Part shown: piece after piece, positions 43,570-50,950 of the stretch
Position numbering within the stretch: position 1 is the first letter of the stretch
Layout: each line of letters begins with the position of its first letter
Program-made: the position numbers and the translations under genes
Assembly (NCBI GenBank): GCA_964370845.1
Contig: CAYJLB010000005.1
Coordinates: 1 to 64,000 of the forward strand
From: CAYJLB01 sp964370845
GTDB lineage: Bacteria; Bacillota; Clostridia; Oscillospirales; Ruminococcaceae
Reading direction: 5' to 3'
Length of the DNA: 64,000 bases
The notes under the pieces: generated by a model
What the model was told of the DNA's origin: nothing
Database searches by the model: none
The model's input: the letters and a program-made list of their open reading frames with translations, nothing else

Positions 43570-45507
43570 ATGGGCATAGAAAAAATGGAGCTTATCAATA
43601 TTTATGGTAAACTTTCATCTCTTAACTATGTATTGCTTAAATGCTGTGAGAGCAATTGTTTTCATATTGAACCTGCGATACATTCCACACAAAAAATCCC
43701 TGGTATACGGGCTTTGAATGAGGAAAATCCCTATCTTACTCCTCTTGCGACGATAAAATCTTTAGCGAATAATTTGAATATTTCCCTTGAAAAAACTGAT
43801 TATTCAGCCATAAATTTTTATTCTCCAGAAGAATTTACAAACCTTGCTCAAAACTTAAACGATACTTATAAATCGGTAAGCACTCAACTTGAAAAGGATA
43901 AGATTGAACTTTCTCAACTTGAACAATTACTTGACCAGATTGAGCATTTATGGGGACTTGAAGTAAATTTTGAAAGAATTTTCGCTTGTGAGCATATTAA
44001 AGTAAGGGTAGGAAAAATTCCTGTGCAGTCTTTATCTAAACTAGAATATTATGACGATACCGACTTAATTTTTGTTCCTTTTAAAAGGAATGAAACTTAT
44101 GCTTGGGGAATGTATTTTGCCCCTGTGAGCGAGGGCTCTATGGCGGATTACATAATGAGTACCCTTTATTTTGAACGGTTTAGAGTGCCTGATTTTGTAA
44201 CGGGAACTCCTGAAACTGCTTTTCAAAAATTGATTGAAAGAAAAAATGAGCTTATCACTTCTATTAAAAAAGATGAAAGCGAATTGGCGGAATTTTTTAC
44301 TAAAAATAAAGAAGTTATAAACAAGTGTTATCATAAAATTAAAAATCTTGGTGAAATGTTTGAACTTCGTAAAAATGCGGCAGTTTTAAATGATGATTTT
44401 TATTTAGTTGGATTTGTACCACGAGAAAAGTCGGAAATGTTTAAAGATTTTTTTGATGAAGCTGAAGATGTGACGGTAACCTTAAAACCTCCTGAAACGG
44501 ATTTAGCTTTAGTTCCTCCCACAAAACTAAAAAATGGATTTTTCTCAAAACCTTTTACTCCTCTAATTGAAATGTATGGAATGCCTGGTTATAAGGATAT
44601 TAACCCCACTGGTTTATTTGCATTTTTGTACTGTTTGCTTTTCGGGATAATGTTTGGCGATATTGGACAAGGTTTAGTCATTATCCTTATTGGATTATTA
44701 ATGAAACATAAAATGAAAAATCCCACTGGGGGAGTTTTGACGCGGGTAGGTGCATTTAGTACTTTCTTTGGGTTTATTTATGGTTCAATTTTTGGTTTTG
44801 AACACGCATTAGACGGATTTTACAAGGCGATTGGACTTGGACATAAGCCTATTGAAGTTTTCCACGAAACTAATTTAATATTAATTTCTGCCATTGTGAT
44901 AGGAATTTTAATTATTGGAATTTCAATTTCTCTAAACATAATTCTTGGGTTTAGGCAGAAAAATTATGAAAAAGCATTGTTTAGCAACAACGGTTTGGCG
45001 GGATTTGTTTTTTATATGTCCCTTATTATTGGACTTGCTTTAGATTTTGCTTTTGGTGTAAAAGTAATGACTGCACCTTATGTAGTAGTATTTATTGTTT
45101 TTCCCCTTGTATTAATGTTTTTTAGAGTGCCTTTTGGGAATTACATTAAGTACAAAAAACTAAAATCCGAGGGCGGACATCACGAAGGAATAGGTTCGTT
45201 TATTGCAGAAAACTTTTTTGAATTATTCGAATTTTTATTATCTTTTGTAGCAAATACTTTGTCTTTCTTGCGTGTTGGAGGGTTCGTGCTTTCTCACTCA
45301 GGAATGATGCTTGTAGTTATGACACTTTCCGAAATGGTAGCGGGAACAGGTTCAATTTTAGTTATTATAGGCGGAAATGCTTTTGTTATGGCTCTTGAGG
45401 GAATGGTTGTGGCAATTCAAGTTATGAGGCTTTGTTACTACGAAATGTTCTCAAGATTTTATGATGCAAACGGGAAAAAATTTACTCCGGTTGGAGTTAC
45501 TCAGTAA
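43570..45507 (+). CDS. ntpI: V-type ATPase subunit I (a subunit)
   Basis: A 645-residue subunit forming the stator and ion half-channels. The N-terminal half is cytoplasmic and coiled-coil (VSTQLEKDKIELSQLEQLLD). From about residue 350 there are seven or eight membrane helices, including GLFAFLYCLLFGIMFGDIGQ, and LSFLRVGGFVLSHSG containing the conserved Arg needed for ion transport. GAAAGGA precedes the ATG at 43570. Length is normal. Confidence 0.93.
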   Translation: MGIEKMELINIYGKLSSLNYVLLKCCESNCFHIEPAIHSTQKIPGIRALNEENPYLTPLATIKSLANNLNISLEKTDYSAINFYSPEEFTNLAQNLNDTYKSVSTQLEKDKIELSQLEQLLDQIEHLWGLEVNFERIFACEHIKVRVGKIPVQSLSKLEYYDDTDLIFVPFKRNETYAWGMYFAPVSEGSMADYIMSTLYFERFRVPDFVTGTPETAFQKLIERKNELITSIKKDESELAEFFTKNKEVINKCYHKIKNLGEMFELRKNAAVLNDDFYLVGFVPREKSEMFKDFFDEAEDVTVTLKPPETDLALVPPTKLKNGFFSKPFTPLIEMYGMPGYKDINPTGLFAFLYCLLFGIMFGDIGQGLVIILIGLLMKHKMKNPTGGVLTRVGAFSTFFGFIYGSIFGFEHALDGFYKAIGLGHKPIEVFHETNLILISAIVIGILIIGISISLNIILGFRQKNYEKALFSNNGLAGFVFYMSLIIGLALDFAFGVKVMTAPYVVVFIVFPLVLMFFRVPFGNYIKYKKLKSEGGHHEGIGSFIAENFFELFEFLLSFVANTLSFLRVGGFVLSHSGMMLVVMTLSEMVAGTGSILVIIGGNAFVMALEGMVVAIQVMRLCYYEMFSRFYDANGKKFTPVGVTQ

Positions 45508-45524
45508 AGGATTGTTTTGAGTTA

Positions 45525-45560
45525 TTGTGCTTTTCTCCGTACAGGATTGTAAAGGCACAA
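45525..45560 (+). promoter_or_regulatory. Hairpin before the ribosome binding site of the K subunit gene
   Basis: TTGTGC (45525-45530) with GCACAA (45555-45560), extended by TTT/AAA, encloses a small TACA/TGTA hairpin. It ends 5 nt before AGAAAGGA. Such a hairpin may help set the high translation needed for the ring-forming K subunit. Confidence 0.45.
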
Positions 45561-45583
45561 AACTAAGAAAGGAATGTTTATAT

Positions 45584-46006
45584 ATGTATTTATTTTTATT
45601 ACCTCTTATTGCAGTTATTTTGATTTTGATGCCAATTATTTTATGTGTAAAAAGAAATTATCAAGGGAAAAAAGCTAAAAATGCTTTTATTGCAAATCTT
45701 TGTGCTTTTGCAGGTGTTGTTTTAGTTGCAATTTTAGTTCCTATGACAGGTTTTGCCGCTGAAGAAGTTGCAATTTTAACTGACGGTGGACTAAGCAAAG
45801 GTCTTGGTTACCTTGCGGCGGCTTTGGTTACAGGTCTTTCTTCTTTAGGAGCTGGTATTGCAGTAGCTGCTGCTGCTCCTGCTGCTATTGGTGCAGTAAG
45901 TGAAGAACCTACTTCTTTTGTTAAAGCGTTAATTTTCGTTGCTCTTGGTGAGGGTGTTGCGATTTACGGAATTCTTATTTCGATACTCATTATAAATAAC
46001 TTGTAA
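45584..46006 (+). CDS. ntpK: V-type ATPase subunit K (proteolipid c ring)
   Basis: A 140-residue proteolipid. The C-terminal 75 residues are one c-type hairpin: GYLAAALVTGLSSLGAGIAV, then VALGEGVAIYGILISILI with the ion-binding Glu. An N-terminal extension of about 65 residues adds two hydrophobic segments (LFLLPLIAVILILMPIILCV and FAGVVLVAILVPMTGFA), as in other Clostridia ATP synthase C-type proteins. The ATG at 45584 follows AGAAAGGA; earlier in-frame ATGs lie in the leader hairpin. Confidence 0.9.
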   Translation: MYLFLLPLIAVILILMPIILCVKRNYQGKKAKNAFIANLCAFAGVVLVAILVPMTGFAAEEVAILTDGGLSKGLGYLAAALVTGLSSLGAGIAVAAAAPAAIGAVSEEPTSFVKALIFVALGEGVAIYGILISILIINNL

Positions 46007-46220
46007 GAACGGCTACTGCGTAGCGTTTACAAGTTATTCAACAGCTTGTAATAATTGATATTACATAACTAATTACAAGTTATTCAATAGCCTATAAGAA
46101 CGGCTACTGTGTAGCGTTTATATGCTATTAAACAGTTTATAAGAATGGCTACTATGTAGCGATTATATGCTATTAAACAGTTTATAAGAACGGCTACTAT
46201 GTAGCGATTATATGCTGTTG
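46007..46220. repeat. 45-bp tandem repeats downstream of the K subunit gene
   Basis: The hairpin motif GGCTACTRYGTAGC occurs at 46011, 46102, 46147 and 46192. The last three are exactly 45 bp apart and the first is two units away with a degenerate middle. The array starts 4 nt after the stop codon. Confidence 0.8.
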
Positions 46221-46229
46221 TAAAAAACT

Positions 46230-46253
46230 GTAGGGGCAAGGCTTGCTTTGTCC
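46230..46253 (+). repeat. GTAG-REP hairpin, fourth stem type
   Basis: GTAG, GGGCAAGG, loop CTTG, CTTTGTCC. Eight pairs including two G.T wobbles. Confidence 0.75.
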
Positions 46254-46279
46254 GCAGTTTAAAGGAAAGGTTGAGTGAA

Positions 46280-47341
46280 TTGCAAAAAATTCGGTTGCTT
46301 AAAAGGTTTTTATTCTTAACGGCAATGTTGTTTTTAACTTTTAATAGTATTATTATTTCAATGTTGACCTATATTTTTCTCAATTTTTCACTTTTAGTTT
46401 TAGCGTTTATTACTATTCAAAGCTGGAAAAAGAGGATTGTTACCAGTATTATTTTCTGTCTTATTACACCAATGCAAATACTTTTTTCTCTTTACCTAAT
46501 TGATAATGAAAGTTTGAATTTATTCCAGAGTGTTATGTCAATTTTTATGTCCTATTTGCAAGTATTCTTCTCTTTTGGAGTGGAACAATTTATTGAAATA
46601 AGAAATTATCATAACGAAATCTTTCACAATTCAATAAGGTCGAATGTACTTTGGTTTGCAGATATTGCTGAGTTTAACAAGCGAATTGTTAAAAGTCAAG
46701 AGAGAATTACTAGAGTTGGCTCGGTTATGACATATAAAAATATTAATCAAATTGTTCGGGAAATTGCAAGGAATAGTTCCTTTTCCTACATAAATAATGG
46801 CACGTTAACTCAAACTTATTTCGATACTCTTGAGGAAACTTTAGAGGATAAAGCTGTTTATATAGTCTTGTCCGATACGGGGAGTGTCCCTAGCCAAGTT
46901 ATTTCAATTTTTACCGAAAAGCCATACAATCATGTGTCAATTTCTTTTGATAAGGAACTTAAAACTTTGATTAGTTATAATGGCGGTGAGCGTGTAAATC
47001 CTCCTGGGTTAAACAGCGAAATGATTAGCTTTTTAGCTAAGAAAAAGGACGCTGCTATATATGTTTATAAGCTTTGTGTAACAGAGTCGCAAAAGAAGAT
47101 GATGATTGATAAAATTAAGGAAATTAATGAACAGGGAAGTGCGTACAATCTTTTAGGACTTGCGTTAAAAAAGTCATTTAAGCCAAATATTATGTATTGT
47201 TCTCAGTTTGTTTATTCCTTATTAAAGTATGCAAGAGTTAATTATTTTGAAAAGAGTTCAGATGATATAAAGCCAACGGATTTGATTGAACTTGATTATG
47301 AACGAAAGTTATCTTTTGAATATAAAATAAAACTCTACTAG
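46280..47341 (+). CDS. Membrane protein with permuted NlpC/P60-like (YiiX type) cysteine hydrolase domain
   Basis: A 353-residue protein not normally part of a V-ATPase. About four hydrophobic segments fill residues 5-110. The C-terminal 180 residues resemble circularly permuted papain-like enzymes of the YiiX/DUF830 type: VYIVLSDTG, then YNHVSISF with a candidate catalytic His, and YCSQFVYSLLKYA with a candidate catalytic Cys. Such domains act on amide or ester bonds of lipids or peptides. The start is uncertain: TTG 46280 lies 9 nt after AAAGG, and TTG 46271 abuts the site. Its TAG stop directly abuts a palindromic repeat. Confidence 0.7.
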   Translation: MQKIRLLKRFLFLTAMLFLTFNSIIISMLTYIFLNFSLLVLAFITIQSWKKRIVTSIIFCLITPMQILFSLYLIDNESLNLFQSVMSIFMSYLQVFFSFGVEQFIEIRNYHNEIFHNSIRSNVLWFADIAEFNKRIVKSQERITRVGSVMTYKNINQIVREIARNSSFSYINNGTLTQTYFDTLEETLEDKAVYIVLSDTGSVPSQVISIFTEKPYNHVSISFDKELKTLISYNGGERVNPPGLNSEMISFLAKKKDAAIYVYKLCVTESQKKMMIDKIKEINEQGSAYNLLGLALKKSFKPNIMYCSQFVYSLLKYARVNYFEKSSDDIKPTDLIELDYERKLSFEYKIKLY

Positions 47342-47356
47342 GCAACGTGACGTTGC
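47342..47356 (+). repeat. Stop-abutting palindrome GCAACGTGACGTTGC
   Basis: It follows the TAG stop of the gene at 46280-47341 with no gap and continues into ATCCATGCCCGC, exactly as at 1790-1764. Confidence 0.85.
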
Positions 47357-47400
47357 ATCCATGCCCGCACTAAACAAAGAGAAATAGGCTAATTTTGTTT

Positions 47401-47500
47401 NNNNNNNNNNNNNNNNNNNNNNNNNNNNNNNNNNNNNNNNNNNNNNNNNNNNNNNNNNNNNNNNNNNNNNNNNNNNNNNNNNNNNNNNNNNNNNNNNNNN
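47401..47500. other. Assembly gap (100 N)
   Basis: One hundred Ns lie within a tandem repeat, flanked on both sides by copies of CTAAACAAAGAGAAATAGG. The true length is unknown and depends on repeat number. Confidence 0.95.
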
Positions 47501-47549
47501 ACTAAACAAAGAGAAATAGGCTAATTTTGTTTCTGCGAGGTCGGATTTT

Positions 47550-47574
47550 GTAGGGCAAGGGCTCTGCTCTTGCC
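47550..47574 (+). repeat. GTAG-REP hairpin, third stem type
   Basis: GTAG, GGCAAGGGC, loop TCT, GCTCTTGCC. Nine pairs with one G.T wobble. Confidence 0.8.
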
Positions 47575-47592
47575 GTTTATCGCAATTGTAGG

Positions 47593-47607
47593 CAAGCGTG
47601 ACGTTGC
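47593..47607 (+). repeat. Chimeric palindrome
   Basis: CAAGCGTGACGTTGC combines the left arm of the CAAGCGT family with the right arm of the GCAACGT family, so the outer pairs no longer match. It continues into ATCCATGCCCGC. Confidence 0.6.
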
Positions 47608-47668
47608 ATCCATGCCCGCACTAAACAAAGAGAAATAGGCTAATTTTGTTTCTGCGAGGTCGGATTTT

Positions 47669-47693
47669 GTAGGGTATGCGTTGTATGTATATT
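47669..47693 (+). repeat. GTAG-REP hairpin, wobble-rich
   Basis: GTAG, GGTATGCGT, loop TGT, ATGTATATT. All nine positions can pair, four of them as G.T with G always in the arm next to GTAG. It ends 3 nt before the ribosome binding site of subunit F. Confidence 0.7.
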
Positions 47694-47716
47694 TTCAGAA
47701 AGGAATGGTTTTATCT

Positions 47717-48025
47717 GTGAAATTTTTTTTAATAAGCGATAACGTTGATACCCAAATGGGAATGCGACTTGCTGGCATTGAAGGCGTTGTTGTCCATGAA
47801 AAGCAAGAGGTTGAACAAGAAATTTATAAAGCTATTCATAATGATGAGATTGGAATAATACTCATCACACAAAAGTTAATGATTCTTTGTGAGGAATATA
47901 TTTATAACTATAAATTGAACAAAAAAAAGCCACTTATAATCGAAATTCCTGATAGGCACGCAACTACAAATATTGGAACTACTATTTCAAAATATGTTGA
48001 AAATGCTATTGGGATTAAGCTATAA
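47717..48025 (+). CDS. ntpG: V-type ATPase subunit F
   Basis: A 102-residue central-stalk subunit with the small Rossmann-like fold of the family: VKFFLISDNVDTQMGMRLAG at the start, GIILITQKLMILCEEYI, and PLIIEIPDRH. The GTG at 47717 is 12 nt behind AGAAAGGA; earlier in-frame codons fall within the GTAG-REP. It is followed by subunit E after 26 nt. Confidence 0.85.
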   Translation: MKFFLISDNVDTQMGMRLAGIEGVVVHEKQEVEQEIYKAIHNDEIGIILITQKLMILCEEYIYNYKLNKKKPLIIEIPDRHATTNIGTTISKYVENAIGIKL

Positions 48026-48051
48026 AATTTTATTGAACGGAGGGAAGAAAA

Positions 48052-48651
48052 TTGGATTCACAACAAATTAAATTCGACCGCTTTAGTAAGGCTGTTATTA
48101 CCGACATAAATAAAAAAGTGCAAGTCATAGTTTGTGAAGCGGAAAAAAATCATCAGCAAGCTGTGGACGATATTGCAGTCAAGGGTGAAGAATTCAAGGC
48201 TGATAAAATACAAAAGGGGAAAAAGCAAATTCTTGAAAAATATGTGAGGGAAATTTCTTCTGCTAGTTTAAATTCAAATAAAGAAGTGCTTTTATATAGA
48301 GCTGAACTCTGTAACGAACTTTTTGATAATATAATAAATAGACTTGAAAATTATACAAACAGTAATAATTATGTTGTTTTTTTACAAAATGAAATAGAAA
48401 AAGTTTTTGAAAAAGCCGATAAAACGGAAAAAGTTGAAGTTTTACTTAAGGAAAAAGATTTAGTTTTATTTGAGGAATTGGTTGAGAAATGTTCCCTTAA
48501 AAACGCTGTTTCAAAAATTGATAATTCAATAAAAATTGGCGGAGTTAAGATTTTGTTTACAAAGAAAAATATAATCGACGATAGAACTTTAGACCTTGCT
48601 TTAGACCTTGAAAGAGAAAGATTTAACCAAAGTTCTAAACTTGAAATTTAA
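48052..48651 (+). CDS. ntpE: V-type ATPase subunit E (peripheral stalk)
   Basis: A 199-residue peripheral stalk subunit. The N-terminal 90 residues form a long charged helix (INKKVQVIVCEAEKNHQQAV), and the C-terminal domain is alpha/beta with SIKIGGVKILFTKKNIIDDR, typical of subunit E. A TTG start at 48052 follows GGAGGG. It lies 19 nt before subunit A. Confidence 0.82.
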   Translation: MDSQQIKFDRFSKAVITDINKKVQVIVCEAEKNHQQAVDDIAVKGEEFKADKIQKGKKQILEKYVREISSASLNSNKEVLLYRAELCNELFDNIINRLENYTNSNNYVVFLQNEIEKVFEKADKTEKVEVLLKEKDLVLFEELVEKCSLKNAVSKIDNSIKIGGVKILFTKKNIIDDRTLDLALDLERERFNQSSKLEI

Positions 48652-48670
48652 TATAAATGAGGTGGTTGCG

Positions 48671-50419
48671 GTGGAAAATTTAATTTATTCGATAAATGGC
48701 CCTGTTGTAAAAGTTAAAAATGCAAAGGCTTTTTCTATGCTTGAAATGGTTTATGTAGGGCATAAAAGGCTTATTGGTGAGGTGATTTCTATTACCACCG
48801 AGTTCACCACTATTCAAGTTTATGAGGTTACAACTGGATTAAAACCAAATGAACCTGTTTACACTACGGGAAGTCCTATGTGTGCTTTGCTAGGCCCTGG
48901 AATTATATCAAATATTTTCGACGGAATAGAAAGACCACTTAAAAGTATTGCCGAAGTTAGTGGGGAATTTATTGACGTTGGTGTAAACGTTCCTTTTCTT
49001 GATGAAGAAAAATTGTACGATGTGACTTTGACAGCAAAAGTTGGAGATTTTCTTAATGGGGGAGAGATTTATGCTACTTGCCCCGAAACTTCAATTATTA
49101 CTCATAAATGTATGGTTCACCCCGAAATGAGTGGTGAAATTATTTGGACTGCACAAAATGGACAGTATAAAATTCATGATAAAGTTGCAGTTATTAAAAC
49201 AAATGAGGGTGAAGTTGACCTTACTTTGTGTCAAAAATGGCCTATTAGACAGTCAAGACCTGTTAAAAATAGACTACCTATTAAAAAGCCATTAATCACT
49301 GGACAAAGGGTAATTGATACTATTATTCCTATTGCTAAAGGTGGAACTGCCGCTATTCCTGGTGGTTTTGGGACAGGAAAAACTATGACACAGCATCAGC
49401 TTGCTAAGTGGTGTGACGCTGACATAATTGTTTATATTGGCTGTGGTGAACGTGGAAACGAAATGACACAAGTTCTTGAGGAATTCTCAAGTCTTATTGA
49501 CCCGAAATCAAATAGACCACTTACTGATAGAACAGTTTTAATTGCAAACACTTCAAATATGCCTGTTGCAGCTCGTGAGGCTTCAATTTACACAGGGATA
49601 ACTTTGGCTGAATATTACCGTGATATGGGTTATCACATTGCGATTATGGCGGACTCTACTTCACGTTGGGCGGAGGCTTTAAGGGAAATTTCTGGGCGAC
49701 TTGAAGAAATGCCAGCAGAAGAAGGCTTCCCGGCTTATCTTCCATCAAGATTATCCGAATTTTACGAGCGAAGTGGTTATATTGAAACTCTTAATAATAA
49801 AGAGGGTTCAATTACAATTATTGGTGCAGTTTCGCCACAGGGTTCTGATTTTTCCGAGCCTGTTACCCAAAACACAAAGCGTTTTGTTCGCTGTTTTTGG
49901 GCACTTGACAAATCCCTTGCTTATGCTAGGCATTATCCTGCTATTAACTGGACTATGAGTTACAGCGAATATTTAGAGGATACTGCTGATTACTACAAAG
50001 AATTTGGTGGAGAATTTTTCACTGAATATAGAAACATGCTTTCTAATTTGCTTATTGAAGAAAATAAGTTGATGGAAATTGTAAAATTAATCGGTTCGGA
50101 CGTTTTGCCTGATGACCAAAAGTTAATTATTGAAATTGCAAGAGTAATTAGGGTTGGAATTTTGCAACAAAATGCTTACCACAAAGATGATACTTATGTT
50201 CCTCTTAAAAAGCAATATTTAATGACTGAAACTGTGTTAAAACTTTATGATGAAAGCAAAAAAGCCATTGGAAAAAATGTTACAATGAGTGAGATTTTAG
50301 CCACTGGTTTATATGAAAAAATAATTAAAATGAAATACGATATTCCAAATGACAGGCTGGATTTATTTACCCAGTACAATGATGATATTGTTTCGACAAT
50401 TAGTAAATTGTGGGAGTAA
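48671..50419 (+). CDS. ntpA: V-type ATPase catalytic subunit A
   Basis: A 582-residue catalytic subunit. YSINGPVVKVKNAKAFSMLE is the beta-barrel start, PGGFGTGKTMTQHQLAKW the P-loop, GCGERGNEMTQVLEEF and MADSTSRWAEALREISGRL the catalytic regions, and AVSPQGSDFSEPVTQNTKR follows. The GTG at 48671 follows GAGGTGG. The enzyme couples ATP hydrolysis or synthesis to H+ or Na+ movement. In these operons subunit B normally follows directly; here a RAYT gene intervenes, starting 15 nt after the stop. Confidence 0.95.
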   Translation: MENLIYSINGPVVKVKNAKAFSMLEMVYVGHKRLIGEVISITTEFTTIQVYEVTTGLKPNEPVYTTGSPMCALLGPGIISNIFDGIERPLKSIAEVSGEFIDVGVNVPFLDEEKLYDVTLTAKVGDFLNGGEIYATCPETSIITHKCMVHPEMSGEIIWTAQNGQYKIHDKVAVIKTNEGEVDLTLCQKWPIRQSRPVKNRLPIKKPLITGQRVIDTIIPIAKGGTAAIPGGFGTGKTMTQHQLAKWCDADIIVYIGCGERGNEMTQVLEEFSSLIDPKSNRPLTDRTVLIANTSNMPVAAREASIYTGITLAEYYRDMGYHIAIMADSTSRWAEALREISGRLEEMPAEEGFPAYLPSRLSEFYERSGYIETLNNKEGSITIIGAVSPQGSDFSEPVTQNTKRFVRCFWALDKSLAYARHYPAINWTMSYSEYLEDTADYYKEFGGEFFTEYRNMLSNLLIEENKLMEIVKLIGSDVLPDDQKLIIEIARVIRVGILQQNAYHKDDTYVPLKKQYLMTETVLKLYDESKKAIGKNVTMSEILATGLYEKIIKMKYDIPNDRLDLFTQYNDDIVSTISKLWE

Positions 50420-50434
50420 GTAAAAGGTGTTAAA

Positions 50435-50905
50435 ATGGAATTACCAAAACGAAAAAATATTAGGTTAAAAGATTACGATTATTCGCAAAATGGTGTGTAT
50501 TTTGTAACGATATGCGTTAAAAATAAAGAACCGTTATTGTGGAATGTAGGGGCGACCTGTGGTCGTCCGTTAGTGAATAATCAAAACCTATCTGAATACG
50601 GAATAATTGTAAATGATGAAGTTGATAAATTAAATAATGTTTATGGTGAATTAGTAAATGTAGATAAATATGTTATTATGCCAAACCATATTCATTTATT
50701 AATTGTTTTGAACAATGGTATCGTGGTGGACGGACGACCACAGGTCGCCCCTACAATATCACGAATAATAAAGCAATTCAAGGGTTCTATCACAAAACAA
50801 ATTGGGTTCTCATTTTGGCAAAAATTTTTTTACGACCATATCGTTAGAAACGAAAAAGAATACTTTAAAATATGGGAATATATTGATACAAACCCAATAA
50901 AATAG
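50435..50905 (+). CDS. REP-associated tyrosine transposase (RAYT, Y1_Tnp family) with two in-frame REPs
   Basis: A 156-residue Y1/HUH-family transposase-like protein. YSQNGVYFVTICVKNKEPLL is the N-terminus, MPNHIHLLIVL holds the HUH motif (His85, His87), and FWQKFFYDHIVRNEKEYFKI holds the presumed catalytic Tyr133. It ends at YIDTNPIK, slightly shorter than many RAYTs. Single-copy RAYTs act on REP sequences. Two 23-nt GTAG-REPs lie inside this gene, inverted to each other, read in frame as NVGATCGRPL and DGRPQVAPT. Both sit in loop-like stretches either side of the HUH motif. AAAAGGTG precedes the ATG. It is inserted between V-ATPase subunits A and B on the same strand. Confidence 0.92.
   Translation: MELPKRKNIRLKDYDYSQNGVYFVTICVKNKEPLLWNVGATCGRPLVNNQNLSEYGIIVNDEVDKLNNVYGELVNVDKYVIMPNHIHLLIVLNNGIVVDGRPQVAPTISRIIKQFKGSITKQIGFSFWQKFFYDHIVRNEKEYFKIWEYIDTNPIK
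50546..50568 (+). repeat. GTAG-REP hairpin inside the RAYT gene (forward)
   Basis: GTAG (50546-50549), GGGCGACC, loop TGT, GGTCGTCC. It encodes part of NVGATCGRPL at about residues 37-46 of the transposase. Confidence 0.9.
50732..50754 (-). repeat. GTAG-REP hairpin inside the RAYT gene (inverted)
   Basis: On the minus strand the same 23 nt as at 50546-50568. On the coding strand it gives GRPQVAPT at about residues 100-107. The two copies point towards each other, 163 bp apart. Confidence 0.9.
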
Positions 50906-50950
50906 GAACAGGATAGCTTATATACAATTTAATACAAGGAGGTTATAAAA

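Larger units (their letters stand above)
47501..47690. repeat. 119-bp tandem repeat with palindromes and GTAG-REPs
   Basis: ACTAAACAAAGAGAAATAGG occurs at 47369, 47501 and 47620, each followed by the same sequence through TTTTGTTT; the last two copies continue into CTGCGAGGTCGGATTTTGTAG. The unit carries a GTAG-REP and a 15-bp palindrome. Confidence 0.8.

Noticed and set aside
46007..46220. Possible CRISPR array
   Set aside because: The 45-bp units are whole tandem repeats without unique spacers of constant size, and no cas genes are present. The same applies to the arrays at 6389 and 36826.
47309..47509. An open frame crossing the 100-N gap
   Set aside because: More than half of it is undetermined sequence and the rest is repeat.
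50435..50905. A classical IS200/IS605 insertion sequence
   Set aside because: There is no tnpB and no left/right end hairpins flanking the gene; the REP hairpins lie inside it and elsewhere in the genome, which fits a RAYT better.
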